Shown piece after piece: positions 1-12,009 of a DNA stretch of 64,000 nt. Both the position numbers and the translations under genes were made by a program. Each line of letters begins with the position of its first letter. Positions within the stretch are counted from its first letter, which is position 1. Below the pieces are notes generated by a model. It saw nothing but the letters and a program-made list of their open reading frames with translations. It did not search any database and was not told where the DNA came from. The DNA is taken from the NCBI GenBank assembly GCA_037127255.1, contig JBANSL010000002.1, positions 98,238,519-98,302,518 on the forward strand. Reading direction: 5' to 3'. The DNA comes from Persicaria tinctoria (taxonomy: Eukaryota; Streptophyta; Magnoliopsida; Caryophyllales; Polygonaceae).

Positions 1-3000
1 AAAAAACAGAAGAAATATGTTTATGAAAACCTCCATGAGTTGAAAACTTGAAATAATGACAAATACCATAACCAGGGTGTCCTCTCTTTTTCTTAGCTTC
101 CTTCATTCTTCGTGCACAAGAACGAGAATAGATCTTTGTGGGCTTCTTGATGATAAATCCATCTTTCACCGAGTTGCTTTATGTTTTGACTTGTTAGAAT
201 TGAAGGAAATCATTTAATTAAATGTTTCATATTTGAAAGTAAACTTCTAATAGCTAACCATCGTATACCCATCTTATAAAAGTAGTCGGACAATCCAGCA
301 TAAAACAATCATACAAGGGAAAAAAACACAAATAACGCATAGAAATTAGCAAATTAGTAAATTGAAAGAACGCCCTAATTACAAAGTATATTTAAAAAAA
401 ATAAGTATGCATCTAATATGATATGAGCACTTTAAGTTTGGAACATGTAATCTAAAAATATAAGATTTTATCATTAATCAAAATTGCAACTAAAACAGGA
501 AAACATTTCATTTCCAAGTACATGTGTTCCTCAGTAAATGCACTAAGATTTTGACGATCATGATTATGATCAGAATTAGCATGGTTTTCCATTCAAACAT
601 CATAGGAAGGCACATGATACTTAAAAGGGGGGAAAATCATCAGTGCCTAGAAATCATTATCAAGAAAAAAAAAACAATTCCAATGAGTGAAATAAGGATT
701 AGTGAGGCATATCAAGCATGATAGGGGAGTTCTCAATCATGTAAGATAGGATAAATAATGGATTTGAGACTTCTCCTTGACCATGTTTTAAGTTTCAGAG
801 TGAGATGGGTAATAAATGAAAATTTTATAATCACTACATCCAAACAAATCAAAGAAAAAAAATGGGGCAAATATAAAGTTCAAGGAATCTGATTTCATTA
901 GATACCATTTTGATTTTCAAGTTGTCTAAATAAGCAAAGCCTAATTCATATTAAAAGAAGTTAATTGGAATCGAACTTTGGAGATCAAGGAAAAGTGGCG
1001 AGGACACACTTTCAAGAGGCGCCTCCTCAACAAGTGAGGCTTGAAGGACACACAACGCATCAAAATCAAGCAGAACCAGCCTCAATATGGTCAAATTCAA
1101 TAGATTAGACGCTCCCAACTGTTGAAACCGAATCACAAAATCGATGAGGGATGGGGCAAATCCTCAAAAAAAAAAATTAGCAGTATAAATAGATTTAAGA
1201 ACAAGCACACAAACGCCCATATTGAAATTTAATAGAGCCTGGCTTAGGGAACTTACCTCTTTGACAGGATATGTGATTCCAATCTTGACTTATCAACACC
1301 TGCAATACCCAAAGATTCAGAAACATCGAATCGCCATGGGTATTTAACCGCTGGCTGAACAAAATGGAAAACTAAGAGAGAAGTTGACCAGTTCAACCAT
1401 GAAATCAATTGCTTTACCATGAACTGATTTCTCAGCCCTAGAAACCCACAAGATGCTAAACCAAGATCCACAATCAGAAATCAACAATCATGTAAAGAGT
1501 ATCACAACATAAATTCCCCATTAACTTCCCAGCAATACACAAAATATATAATCCACAGTATCCCACTTGAACAGATCAAGAAACCAAAAGAACCCAAGAA
1601 CGAGAGGCTCATGTAGCAGCAACCAGAATCTTATAATCCTTTATCACCAAAACCCTCAGACATTTGCAATAACGATTCAGAGAACAACCCACGGATTCCA
1701 ATTCACACACAAACAAGAAAACCCAGATACATAACATAATAAAAGCACAAAGGAAAACATACACATCATATCACATCAAGTATATGAAAAGATCATAGAA
1801 CTTGGACTAAGAAAGTATCAAACAGCATACTGCAAAATCTCTTGGAGAAATCACACCACCAATCCTCGAACAGTACCTTGTCAGAGAACCCATTTGGCTC
1901 GCCCTTTCTTTCTACCTTTTGCCTCTTCTTGAATTCTCCCCCTTGCAGTACCCATCCAAGGAACTGAATCAAGGCAACCACGTGAAAGGAAAGAACAAAT
2001 AAATTTCTGGAATTCAAAGAGAGCATATAGTGAGATGAAAGAGGGAAGAGGAATTGGTGATGAAAATCATGCAAGATTTTGTTTAGTTTTAGGAGTAAGC
2101 TTACAAAATGAACAGCTTTTTTAGAGGAAAGAGATTGATAGAGAAATGCAAGCAGAAAACATGTTGGTTTGTGTCGTATGTTATTTCCTCAAGTCATCCA
2201 ATGTAATATTTAGACACAGTCCCTCGTGGTCATAAATATATGAGTAGTATGTAGATCCTTCTTAGTGTTAGTACATGTGCATAACTGTCCTGTTAAGGTT
2301 AGTTACTAATGTGAGGTTTCTAGTAGGCCATAATTAGTCAATATTAGATCCCTTGTTGAATTGAATTAATTTAGGTCAATGTATTGACACCTGTGTGAAG
2401 TAAACAGAATATTTTCCTTCAACCTTTATCCTAAGTTCATCTGCATCCCTTAAACCGAGGAAAATAATATTCAAGGCCTTCTGACTTTTTCACACACCAA
2501 TGGGGCTGTTGATAAACCGTATAGGGTGGTTTAAATGCTGCAGATATCAAATGAAGATATGTTTTGCAATTAGATTTTTAAATAATTAACAAGAAGAAGC
2601 TTAATAATACCTAAATGGCAGTTTTTTGACTCCACAAGCACAGTCAAAAGCTTTAGATTGTAAAAATTTAAAAAGAAAAAGAACCTAAACACAAACAAAC
2701 AAGGAAGAAGGGGAAAAGGTAAGCAAGTAACCTCGGGGTTTAAACCAAACATTATAGAACATATCTCCCGGTAAAAGAGAACCTGCAATCACAAAATCAC
2801 AAGGTAATCCTCACAAATGAAATTAAGAGGTAGGTTAGAAGTTAGAAGTCTGAAACAATGAAGTTGGAACAATACCAAACAAAAACCAAATTCAACTCAG
2901 TAGGTAGTTGCAACTAAATCGAAATGATCAACATCAAGATCAATCCTTTAAACCGGAATAAGAGTTGGGTGAAGGAGGATGGGGAATTGATTAACTGGAA

Positions 3001-4844
3001 TTAGAAGTTTTATCCATTTTCGGAGAAGAAAACGTTCGTCACGGAACTCAAACAGTAATAAAAAAAATTCTGAAGATATGTGTGAAGGGATGAATTTACA
3101 AACAAATAAAACCAGATATTCATAGTTAGCTACATGAACATCTCTTTACAAGTTCACACGCGCAAAATAAATAGACAAACACAAAGAAACTGAAAGGGAA
3201 GCTTCCAAAAATCTGTGACAGAAGGAGGCATGTGACAAGGAATGGGTGCTTCTGCAGTTTCAATGTTTCATTTATAGCAATAGATAGATAGATTCTAAAT
3301 ACACAGCTCAACCGAGTAGGAAAGAGAAAGCAATACTTACCAAGCAGATCTTGCAAAAAAACACAAGTGTCATTGCTGAACTGTAAGTCTACGAATCTCT
3401 TCGCACAAAGTATTTCAGTGTGACAAGAATGTCAGATTTCAAAGGAATGGGTCCTGGGGGACAAAGATAATTGATGAATCCTGGTAAATATTTTGAATTG
3501 CTGAGCAAAATGAAGTCATATCTATGATTCTTAAATGCAAGAAACAATGCTTATGAATGAAAAGCAACATATAACCAAAATCTCCACTTAGGATTACAAG
3601 ATCAATATTATAAGCATGGATAGGGTCAGTTATCAAACCAAGTAATCCAAAGAGATTCTCCATCCCAAAATCTCTCTCAAGCATTTCTACAAACACCTTA
3701 AAAGCATAATATCAGGTCAGACCCCAGGTCGCAATATCTAAACCCAATTTAACCATAAAACAAACAAAAGGGAAAAATAAACAGAACTTTTGATATTGAA
3801 TTCCGAAAGTAGGGAACAAGTGTAGAAGACAGATAACCAAATTAGCAATTCCAAAGGAAGAGGGGCAACACCCATTTCGATTAAAGTACAAAAGCGAGGA
3901 AAAAATTAGAAAATGAATTTGAATGAACTCGGACAACCGAATCTGGAACTTTTAGGCCAAAAATCCCTCTGAGATCGATGATTGAGAAGAAAAAATTAAT
4001 CCAACACAAAAATTCGCACACATACCTTAAATTACAGGCGGTGGGAACCACAGGGGCAATATTAGAGGAAGGCGGTACCAGAAATGTCCACCCTCCTTTT
4101 CCCCTTTTAAACTAAAATCCTATTCAGTGACAAGTGATTTACTGAAAGATAACGTGGAATAGTCTTCCATATCGTGACCATCCTTGCAGAGTTTATTGAA
4201 GCTGCAGTAGAAGATTGGTAGAAGTCACGTCACAGGAACACTATAAGATGCTTGTGCAAGGTGAACATTGGAATGGAAGGGCACACTTTATTATAGATAT
4301 GCAGTAGAGATCAGAAGTTTCAATCGTTGGTAGCGAGAAGAACTCGTGTGGCTTGTTTTAGTCAAAGGAACTACCATAATGATAGCCTCACATGAGATTT
4401 AATGGCTGACAAATACGACGGATACATGATTTATGGATAAAAATCATTCTAAACATTGAAGCTAGGCTTCATGAAATAACTAAAAAATAGTCATATAAAT
4501 TAACCTTTCATTGACACAATTTATCGTGACAATTACGCTTCCTCTAAAAAAGAGGCAGTAGGAATGGAATTATAAGGGTATTCAATATATAAAACTTAAA
4601 AATTTGGCTCTTTTTTTTTTGTTTAGCGAAACCAGAGTATTCATTTGTTCACAAGGCATGCATAAGCTAAAGAAGCTCAAGCAACAAATGCAAAAGGAAA
4701 ACTCAGCCGGTCAGCCATATACATCAAATGATGCAAATGCAAGCTTACAGCTTACCTATTATAAATTATAACATAGAATCTTCACATATTTAATAGATGA
4801 TGATATGAACTCTAGACTATCACATTCCCATAAGTGAAAAGGGA
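1..4844. other. AT-rich stretch with no identified gene
   Basis: I recognise no gene here. The minus strand holds a few short open segments bounded by plausible splice sites. One is about 1257-1299, preceded by a TTGCAG acceptor and followed by a GTAAGT donor. Another is about 954-1100, following a CAACAG acceptor. None gives a protein I can name and they do not chain into one frame. They may be eroded exons of the same fragment cluster that continues to 8.4 kb. The rest is AT-rich intergenic or intronic sequence. Confidence 0.4.
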
Positions 4845-4937
4845 TTAGAGAGTATACATTTCTTGAGCTTGTGATGTTAGTGGGTATTTAATGCCTGCTT
4901 CATCTGCGGATACAGCAGCAAGCTTCAAGTCCTTAGC
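4845..4937 (-). pseudogene. 3-hydroxyisobutyrate dehydrogenase-like exon fragment
   Basis: Read on minus, a GTGCAG acceptor opens a 30-codon frame beginning AKDLKLAAVSADEAG and continuing through PLTSQAQEMY to a TAA at 4845-4847. In plant mitochondrial 3-hydroxyisobutyrate dehydrogenase (valine catabolism), the all-helical C-terminal domain has a segment of the form MAKDLNLA..SAEE.G...PLTSQAQ.IY, and the similarity is residue by residue. No other HIBADH exon (Rossmann GxGxxG, catalytic Lys region or the FSCVFRHFY tail) was seen on either side. This is therefore a single captured or relic exon. A GTATAC inside the ATG-TAT codons could be its old donor. Confidence 0.6.
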
Positions 4938-6509
4938 CTGCACGAGGATTGGAATTCAGCTAATGAGAGAAGTATCCCAGATTATCATGGAGAAATATCT
5001 GCTGTAAACGCTAGTAAAACTAATACTTCAATGTAATATTGAGAGGGGTAAGAGACTAAGAGTTAGGTCCAAATATTGACTGGACATCACTGAGCGAGCA
5101 CAACATTAAACAACGTTTCAAATATGTGTTCATCGACCAACAGATGTTCAGAGGGCTGACAAAGTGCCAAAAGAGGTTTTTACGCTTGTATATTCAAAAT
5201 TTTACCTAAAGGAACCAAAAGTACCATCTAACTGACTGTTAAACACAACCCAAATCTACATTCACAAGGACAACAATCTTTGGTTGATGCTAGAGGTGGT
5301 GATCTGTGCTTCAATTCATATTCTCAATATTTAACCACAGAATAATTTACTGTTCTCAAACAAAGCAACATCATGCCCCAAAAATATGTCATTCAAACAC
5401 TTTTAGTTAGTTTTGTTTTAGGGTATTCATCTAAAAGATTTAAGCATCCTGATTTGCGCGGTCAACAGCCTAAATAAATCCCCAAACAGTCCGGATCAAT
5501 GTGAAAGGATATGAAACTGGAGAGGGTTGAAACATAAATTGAAATTAATCCAACCACAAATCCCAAACCGGATGCCAAAGTTGGAGAAATATAGAAGAGG
5601 GCTACCTAATTGTGAATTAGAGCTGAGGTCCAACCGAAACTGGAGATCGACAGCAGCGCAAAATGCTCTAAATTGAAATAAAAACAACAACAGGAGATTA
5701 GATATATGAAGAAACCCTAATTTAGAAATAAACAAACCGAAAACAATTACAAATTGGATCGGTTGTACCTCTTCGACACTGAACCATAAACTAATAGGCT
5801 GATATCGAACCAAGAGGGGTGTAAGCCGCAAGCTTACCCATGTTGATGCCAAAACTGAAAATGCTTTTACTACACCCGATGTATCCTGCAAGCATTAAAG
5901 AATCACCATACAGAATAAGGAAATAAATATTATTGGATGTAATCTCAGAACAACTTGATAAGATATTTTATGATAAGCATTCCGAGAGGTACCCCAAGAA
6001 GCTGAGCACGTACCTCGCAAACTTCCTCCTGCAACACACCATACAGAATAAGGAAATAAATATTATTGGATGTAATCTCAGAACAACTTGATAAGATATT
6101 TTATGATAAGCATTCCGAGAGGTACCCCAAGAAGCTGAGCACGTACCTCGCAAACTTCCTCCTGCAACACAAAGTCTTGAAGTCAGCCTGCTAGGAGGGA
6201 AGTTCAAGGAGATATATACTCTGAAATTAAGTAGGTTACCGTAAAGACTAAGCATATCATCAACATATATGAATTGAGAGCCTTGATCAGGTCTGAAGCA
6301 TACCAGGTTAAATGGCTTCAGCAGACCCATACATATTTGTCCTCATCTTCTGTGGCTATCAAAGACTTCATCTGCAAAGAATTCTCGATGTGAAAACATA
6401 TCATTTACCTTGTCCACCTAGCACAAGAAGCTAACCGTGTCATCATCCAACAAACAAATCAGGGGTTAACTATTATGTTTCAAAATTGTAACCACTTGTA
6501 AACCCATAC
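4938..6509. other. Non-coding stretch with small unassigned minus-strand exon-like segments
   Basis: Apart from the 133-bp tandem duplication described separately, this stretch has only short open segments on minus. An example is about 5835-5886, between a CTGCAG acceptor and a GTAAGC donor. Neither phase gives a recognisable protein. I infer eroded intronic or exonic sequence. Confidence 0.35.
5904..6168. repeat. 133-bp direct tandem duplication
   Basis: The segment starting caccatacagaataagg at 5904 recurs at 6037 with a period of 133 bp. The copies look identical up to the gcaacacac/gcaacacaaag divergence near 6168. Each copy contains, on minus, a GCAG acceptor, a 15-nt open segment and a GTACGT donor, so an exon-like block was duplicated with its splice sites. 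The identity of the copies implies a recent event. Confidence 0.85.
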
Positions 6510-6582
6510 CTTGTTCCAAACCATCAAATTTAGGAATTGAAGAAAAATCCAATTCTGACATAACCTTCTCAACAGCATCCAT
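6510..6582 (-). other. Unidentified exon-like segment
   Basis: On minus this reads MDAVEKVMSELDFSSIPKF followed by DGLEQ. It is preceded by a CAACAG acceptor and followed by a GGTATGG donor. The codon pattern and hydrophobic spacing look like a real coding exon, but I cannot assign the family. It lies on the same strand as the exon-like segments at 7756-7827 and 8304-8364 and may belong with them. The phases of the latter two do not join, so an additional exon or decay must be assumed. Confidence 0.35.
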
Positions 6583-7755
6583 CTGTTGCTGATCCAAGGG
6601 ATGGATGAAAACGAAAAGAAAAAGATTGGGAAATTTTCAAGAAATCAATAAAAACAAATCCAAAACAGAGACCTAAATAAACCTGATATACAGAACATGT
6701 ACAAGAAGTTACGACTCTCTAAAAGCAGCAACCTGCATATAGAAGCATTGCTCAACATTTTTGAAACTTTCTAGATGCCTTAATCTACATAAATTTAGAA
6801 ACTTTCTTGTCCCTTCACAAAGATCTACCACTTAGATTCGACTTCGGCCAAGCCACAATTCATGTAAGTTTGTTAGACTCTGCGAATTCTCAATCACCTA
6901 AAATGAATATGTTAGAATACAGGAGATTTCAAATAAGAACTTGAAATTTATAGAGCCTTATAAGACAGTAAAAGTTCTTTGTGCTTCTTAGAGATATTTG
7001 TTAATAAACAGACATTCGCAAATATGAGCAGCAATACATAGAAACAAGAAAAAAAAATAGCAAAAAGCTCTAAACAACCTTATAAAGCAGGGTAATTATG
7101 GAAGAAATACTGATATCAGCTGCCCTTTAGAAGCTAGGTTCACTGATAACAAGATAAAATGTGCTTTACTACCCATTATTAACTTATTTCTTCTTCTGAT
7201 CACTAAAATTTCCTTTCGTATCAACAAAATAGACGAGCCTCTCAATCATCTAAAAAAAACACTATTGCTACAGAACTGGAAAAAAGATGGCTTAATATCG
7301 CCAACCATAAAGCTTACTCCATCAATTTCATCCCAAAATGACAAAACTTTGAAGATAGTGATGTGATAGAGTGCTATGAAATATATGCAGTTGATAGTGA
7401 TGTGAAATATAAAACAAGATTTAAGAATCGTTAATCTATATTTCAGATATGATAGAGTGCTCACCACCCAAAGAAGAGTTATTGGATTGTGTGCTACTTA
7501 CTCTCACACACATCAACCCTCTCAATCTCATCCAAATGATTCTACAAACTAAATTCATAAACCATGTATACCGCATCTCACTAAATTCATAAATCCAAGC
7601 CCACCAAAAGTCAAACGTAGTGTTGTCCCAAGTACCCCAGCCCCACACATGAAGGAGAGTGCTAACAAATAACCATATATACGATTACACATATGGGCAA
7701 AAGACGAGCACAATCAGCACCATCAGTTTTCACAAGCAAGGTGCGGCAGAGTTAC
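6583..7755. other. Non-coding stretch, nothing recognised
   Basis: AT-rich sequence without convincing coding segments, RNA genes or terminal repeats. Confidence 0.4.
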
Positions 7756-7827
7756 CTTTGCCTCAGGGTCAGAAATATAGCTACAACGGTACTCTGGGAA
7801 TATGGCCGATCTAGCGATCGAACAACC
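7756..7827 (-). other. Unidentified 72-nt exon-like segment
   Basis: Exactly 24 codons on minus (GCSIARSAIFPEYRC then SYISDPEAK) lie between a ATACAG acceptor and a AAGGTAACT donor. Both splice sites fit the plant consensus. The product is not recognised. Its phase 0 start does not fit the phase 1 end of the candidate first exon at 8304-8364: direct joining gives a TAG after five codons. Confidence 0.3.
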
Positions 7828-8303
7828 CTGTATTCATAGAAAATCAACAAAGCCAATCCAAGTTAGATGTGAACTTTCAACCCCCACTGTGTTCTAACAT
7901 TACACAAGGAAGCATTGCATAATCTTGAACTTCCCAAATTTTAATTATACTCTTTGAGGCCTTGTTAGTGTATTGAAGAATCATAATCAAGGCTCTGCTA
8001 GCCATGATACCAAACCAGCAAGTGCAGTATCATGCCAATAATTAACCTTGACCACTTTGTTAACTTTATAAGCAGGATATCGCCTTATAAAAACTTCTGA
8101 TCAATGAACTTTATATTCCATTTCAAGAAAATTTCAGATCATACAAATCATTCATTAATTAAAAAATTTAAAACAAATTTCCACCAAACCGGAAGAAACA
8201 TGATAGACCAATTCCAAAAGCATGGAAAATCAGCTGCAGAACTTAAGAGAATAATCAAATTTGATACGATAAATAAATGAGACTTAGAGAATAAGCAAAT
8301 TAC

Positions 8304-8364
8304 CAGATGATTTTCGATAGGACGACGGGAGGTCAGCGTAGCGTTCGACATCAAGCTCCGACAT
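8304..8364 (-). other. Candidate first coding exon, unidentified
   Basis: An ATG (complement of 8362-8364) opens MSELDVERYADLPSSYRKSS and runs to a TCTGGTAATT donor at 8303. The upstream minus sequence is pyrimidine-rich like a plant 5' leader. Product unknown. Whether this is an active gene start or a captured 5' exon cannot be decided from sequence alone. Confidence 0.3.
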
Positions 8365-8619
8365 TGCTCCAAGCAAGAAAAACACAACTTCACTGACTTA
8401 GGCAGAGGCATGCTGTAGCTCCAAGACGGCAACCTCGGTGGAAGGTCAACACGTATAAGAAGCGGGAAATTCCAAAAAAAAAAGATTGTTGAATGAGAAA
8501 ACTTACTCAGCCTACCATACTTGTATAAACACTATAGGATTAAATGCAAAACATATGCTAACAGGAATTAAACATAGCAAACAACTTACCCCTATACTCC
8601 TTATGACTAATAAACTCAC

Positions 8620-9160
8620 AGCCATGAGTAACCCCACCCCGCTCTTGTTGAAGGCTAAAGATTCTTTGAAGATGATGCCCACATATCTGATGCCAAAAAG
8701 CTTTGAGAAGGTTGATGCTCGTCTACTGAAGGATGCTGCTATTGAACATGCAAAGGACCCCTATGGAGCCATTGATTTTATTCTTGCCGATGTTACCCCT
8801 CACACAGTGAAAGCGGTTGATGCTTCTAGTGCTGTCAATGGGAGTCTTGGTTCAGCAGGTGAGTTTCTTTTTGTATTTGATGATCATAACATTAACTTTT
8901 ACATGTGTTATATTATCAAGTTTTATTACAAATCTGACGTAACTTGGCCTTATTTGTGAAACAGAGGGCTGTCCGTATGGAAATCAAAGGGTAATTCACT
9001 CAACAAGAACAAGGGAGGTGGAAATCAAAAGAAAAGGTCCATATCAACTCAAAAAAATTAACAGACCTGCGATTTTTATGGGGGAAAAAACAAGGAAGTT
9101 CACAATTAGATCCACAAAAAATTCATCTGATCCAAATATTCAAGGAATGAGCAATCAAAC
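8620..9160 (+). pseudogene. CUE-domain-like gene fragment (two exons)
   Basis: The plus strand reads VDARLLKDAAIEHAKDPYG then AIDFILADVTP. This matches the plant proteins that carry a CUE-type ubiquitin-binding fold, whose pattern is D.R.L...AIEH..D...A...VL....P. The frame ends at a GCAGGTGAGT donor (exon end 8858). A ACAG acceptor at 8961-8964 opens a second segment beginning EGCPYGNQRV, which stays open to a TGA near 9168. The usual N-terminal first helix (FP motif) is replaced by KSFEK, and no promoter or start is credible. It is a two-exon fragment on the opposite strand to its neighbours, consistent with capture or relic. Could be another helical domain, as the similarity is over about 35 residues only. 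Confidence 0.45.
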
Positions 9161-9167
9161 AATGATA

Positions 9168-9686
9168 TGATTAAAAAAAAAAGCTGAACCTGTAATATGA
9201 ATCCGGAGAAGACGATAGATAGTTGTAGAGCAAACCCTAGAGTCGTCCACAGGTAGATATAGACATCGCAGGAGATAGTGTGATTTATTGGGAGGGTTAT
9301 ACAAAGGGGAGATGGACGGGATTGAGATTGCAGCTTTATCACTACCAGAGAGAAAACAAACACTGAAATTAGGGTTGAGGGCGAGCGCTTTAGCCTTGAA
9401 AGGGCAAGGGCGATGAAGCTAAAATGGAACAGAACGAAGGCGAAGAGTGGATAGACATTGACACAAGCGAAGGCGAAGAAGACCAGGAGCGCAAAGGAAA
9501 ATCGTTCAAAGGTAGGGTCGAATAAGGGAGAAGGTGACCGCGAGGGAACGACGCACAAAGAATCGAAGCAGGAAGTGGAAGAGGCGATAATCAAGAGATG
9601 GAAGCCGGAGAAGGAGGGAAAGAAACGAGGAACGAAGCAGGCGGTGGAGAAGGTGAGGAGTGTATGTGTAGAGGCATACACCTCCA
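9168..9686. other. Polypyrimidine-rich (minus) leader-like tract
   Basis: On minus this 500-bp tract is C/T-rich like the 5' leader of a plant gene. It sits immediately outside the left end of the MULE-like element. A 193-codon frame exists on minus but is low-complexity Ser/Phe/Leu and looks like a by-product of composition. No gene is supported. Confidence 0.3.
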
Positions 9687-9695
9687 ATTAAAACA

Positions 9696-9795
9696 GGAGG
9701 ATTTTGCAAAATAGCCACGAAAATGGGCTAATTTTGCGAAATAGCCGCGTTTTGGGACATTTTTGTATAATGGACGCAATAAAAGGCTCCACCGT
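9696..9795 (+). repeat. Left terminal repeat region of the MULE-like element
   Basis: Begins ggaggattttgcaaaatagc and repeats the motif as attttgcgaaatagccgcg, followed by gggacatttttgtataatgg. The same motif order appears inverted at 18727-18814. Downstream CT-rich sequence resembles a promoter and 5' leader, as is usual for MULE subterminal regions. Confidence 0.45.
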
Positions 9796-10000
9796 CTCTC
9801 CACAAGCGCTTTTCTCTCTCCTCCAACTCTCCATCTCCGGACGCTCTCTTTTTCTCCCTCCCGACCTGCTCGCCGGCGATTGCTAGGATTTCCGACGGAT
9901 TACCACTCCGACATCATCAAAGCGATCGATTGAGATGGCTCCGGCTTGAGGTACATCTCCCTTTCTCTCTCCGAATTTGTTGCAGTTCCTCATCCCGCGC

Positions 10001-10482
10001 CTTATCAATCGATCGAAGATCGATTGATAAGTAACTCGATTTTTGTTTCCGACTGTTATTCTTATCAATCGATCGAAGATCGATTGATAAGGAACTCGAT
10101 TTTGTTTGTGATGGCTGCAATTGCTGAACGAAATATGAAATCTTGTCCTTGTTGTTGTACGTTTGTGATTGATATGTTGTTTTATGTTTTGCACATAACC
10201 TGTTTGATGAAATGCTCCAATAGATCAAGTGACTGTATTTTTACGAGCCGAGGTTTCCTTATCAATCGATCTTCGATCGATTGATAAGGAACTCGATTTT
10301 TGCTTCCGACTGATCGATCTTTGCTTCCGACTGTTTTCCTTATCAATCGATCGAAGATCGATTGATAAGGAACTCGATTTTGTTTGTGATGGCTGCAATT
10401 GCTGAATGAAATCTGAAATCTTGTCCTTGTTGTTTTATGTTTGTGATTGATATGTTGTTTTATGTTTTGCACATAACCTGTA
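10001..10482. repeat. Hairpin family 1: four 31-nt palindromes with 14-bp stems
   Basis: Four copies of cttatcaatcgatc, a 3-nt loop and gatcgattgataag lie at 10001-10031, 10061-10091, 10258-10288 and 10339-10369. Stems are perfect 14 bp. The loop is gaa in three copies and ttc in the copy at 10258, so that copy is exactly inverted. Flanks are also duplicated: about 10047-10204 and 10329-10482 share the actcgattt..gtgatggctgcaattgctgaa context. The copies are therefore part of a larger tandem duplication. Confidence 0.9.
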
Positions 10483-10488
10483 TTTTAA

Positions 10489-10760
10489 GCATCAATTACT
10501 GGTTTTGATCGTTTTTTGCTATATGTGTGTGATTTTCAAGTCTGCAATTGAATATGTGCTTGTTTATGCTTATTTATTCTATATCTCTATGAAATACAGT
10601 CAAATCAAGTGATTATTGTTATGGAATGCCTCAAAATTTGCGCCTTTGGCGCAAATTTTGATTGATTTTTGAAGCATCAATTACTAATTATAATCGTTTT
10701 TTGCTATATGTGTGTGATTTTCAAGTCTCCAATTGAATATATATGTGCTTGTTTATGCTT
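10489..10760. repeat. 184-bp-period direct repeat
   Basis: The block gcatcaattact..tcgttttttgctatatg followed by tgtgattttcaagtct occurs at about 10489 and again at 10673, separated by hairpin H5. The second copy has an atat insertion. This is part of the repeated architecture that carries hairpin family 2. Confidence 0.7.
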
Positions 10761-11484
10761 ATATATGCTCGTTAATATGTTACATTGGTAAATTTTATTT
10801 CATTTTTGATGTATTGGATGAGATTTTGAAGTCTCCTTTTGAATCCATGCTTCTTTATGCTCATTCGAATAATGTGCTTGCACTTTAAATGTAACATTTC
10901 TATATCTAGATCAAATACATCCCGAGCAATGTGCTTACTCTATTGATCTAGTTGATTTAATGATATGCATTCCTCACCGTTGCATCCATTATTGCATTTG
11001 ACAATAAAATGAACTCCACATTCCTTATTACACTTTGATTACTCTATGTTAGCACTGCATTTGAATCATAGAAAATTTGCATCGGAGGTACAAATTTTGA
11101 TGGATTGTGTTTATAACTGGTGTATTTTATTCATATAGTTGATTGCTCTTGTCATCACTGCACTTGAGTCATAGAAAATTTGCACCGGAGGTGCAAATTT
11201 TGTAGGATTGTGTTCGTAAATGGTGTATTCTATTCATCTAGTTGATTTAATGATATGTATTCCTCACTGTTGCATACATTATTGCATTTGACAATATAAT
11301 GAAGTACTCATTTCTTATTACACTTTCATTGCTGATGTCATCATTACACTTGAAACATAGAAAATTTGCACCGGAGGTGCAAATTTTGTAGGATTGTGTT
11401 CATAAATGGTGTATTTTATTCGTCTAGCTAATTTAATGATCATGTTTGTTGCTGCTGAAAATTTGTGCCTTCGGCACAAATTTT
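10632..11484. repeat. Hairpin family 2: five AAAATTTGnnCC palindromes with 3-nt loops
   Basis: Positions are 10632-10660, 11072-11098, 11175-11201, 11361-11387 and 11458-11484. Each has a 12-13-bp stem of the form aaaatttgNNcc, a 3-nt loop (ttt, gga, gga, gga, ttc) and ggNNcaaatttt. The variable pair is cg/cg, ca/tg or tg/ca, so in four copies both sides changed together and pairing is kept. The copy at 11072 has one mismatch and one G-T pair. Flanking sequence (tcatagaaaatttg and ttttgtaggattgtgtt) is also repeated. Confidence 0.88.
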
Positions 11485-12009
11485 TTCTTCTTGTATTTGC
11501 CCTCACTTCCATCTTGTATTTACATATTCACTATTCTTGTATTTGAACTGTTGATGTTGTCATCACTTTATTTCCTTCTCTGTGCAGAGGTAAGTTAATT
11601 ATGTTTGGTCTTTGAAACTAAAATTCATATTTGATAGCTTATTAGTATGTCTGACATCCCTATTTTAGTTCATTTCTTTTCTTCATTTGCCTTGATTTTC
11701 AATGGTGTAATTGAATTTCTTCTTTGCTCGACAGAGGGACTGCCTACTGATTTTCGAGACCAGGAAGACCACCCTGCAATAGAAAGATTTAAATAGGAGA
11801 GTTCAAGAGAAGGATAAAACATTCAAAATAAGGTTGTCAGCACAATTCTTTGCTTGCAAGATCACTGTCGATCAATTTTTATGAGTCGAGGTTTCGATCT
11901 TTTTTCTGTTGAGCAATTCTTCAAGCAGCGTCTTTGCACACTTCAAGGAGATGGGGCACTACTGAGCAATTTTGAACTTTGCATGTGGATTCTTCAAGGA
12001 GCCTGAAAA

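Noticed and set aside
9106..9687. 193-codon minus frame
   Set aside because: Low-complexity product of a CT-rich tract adjoining the MULE-like end; no domain, and its complement is also open.
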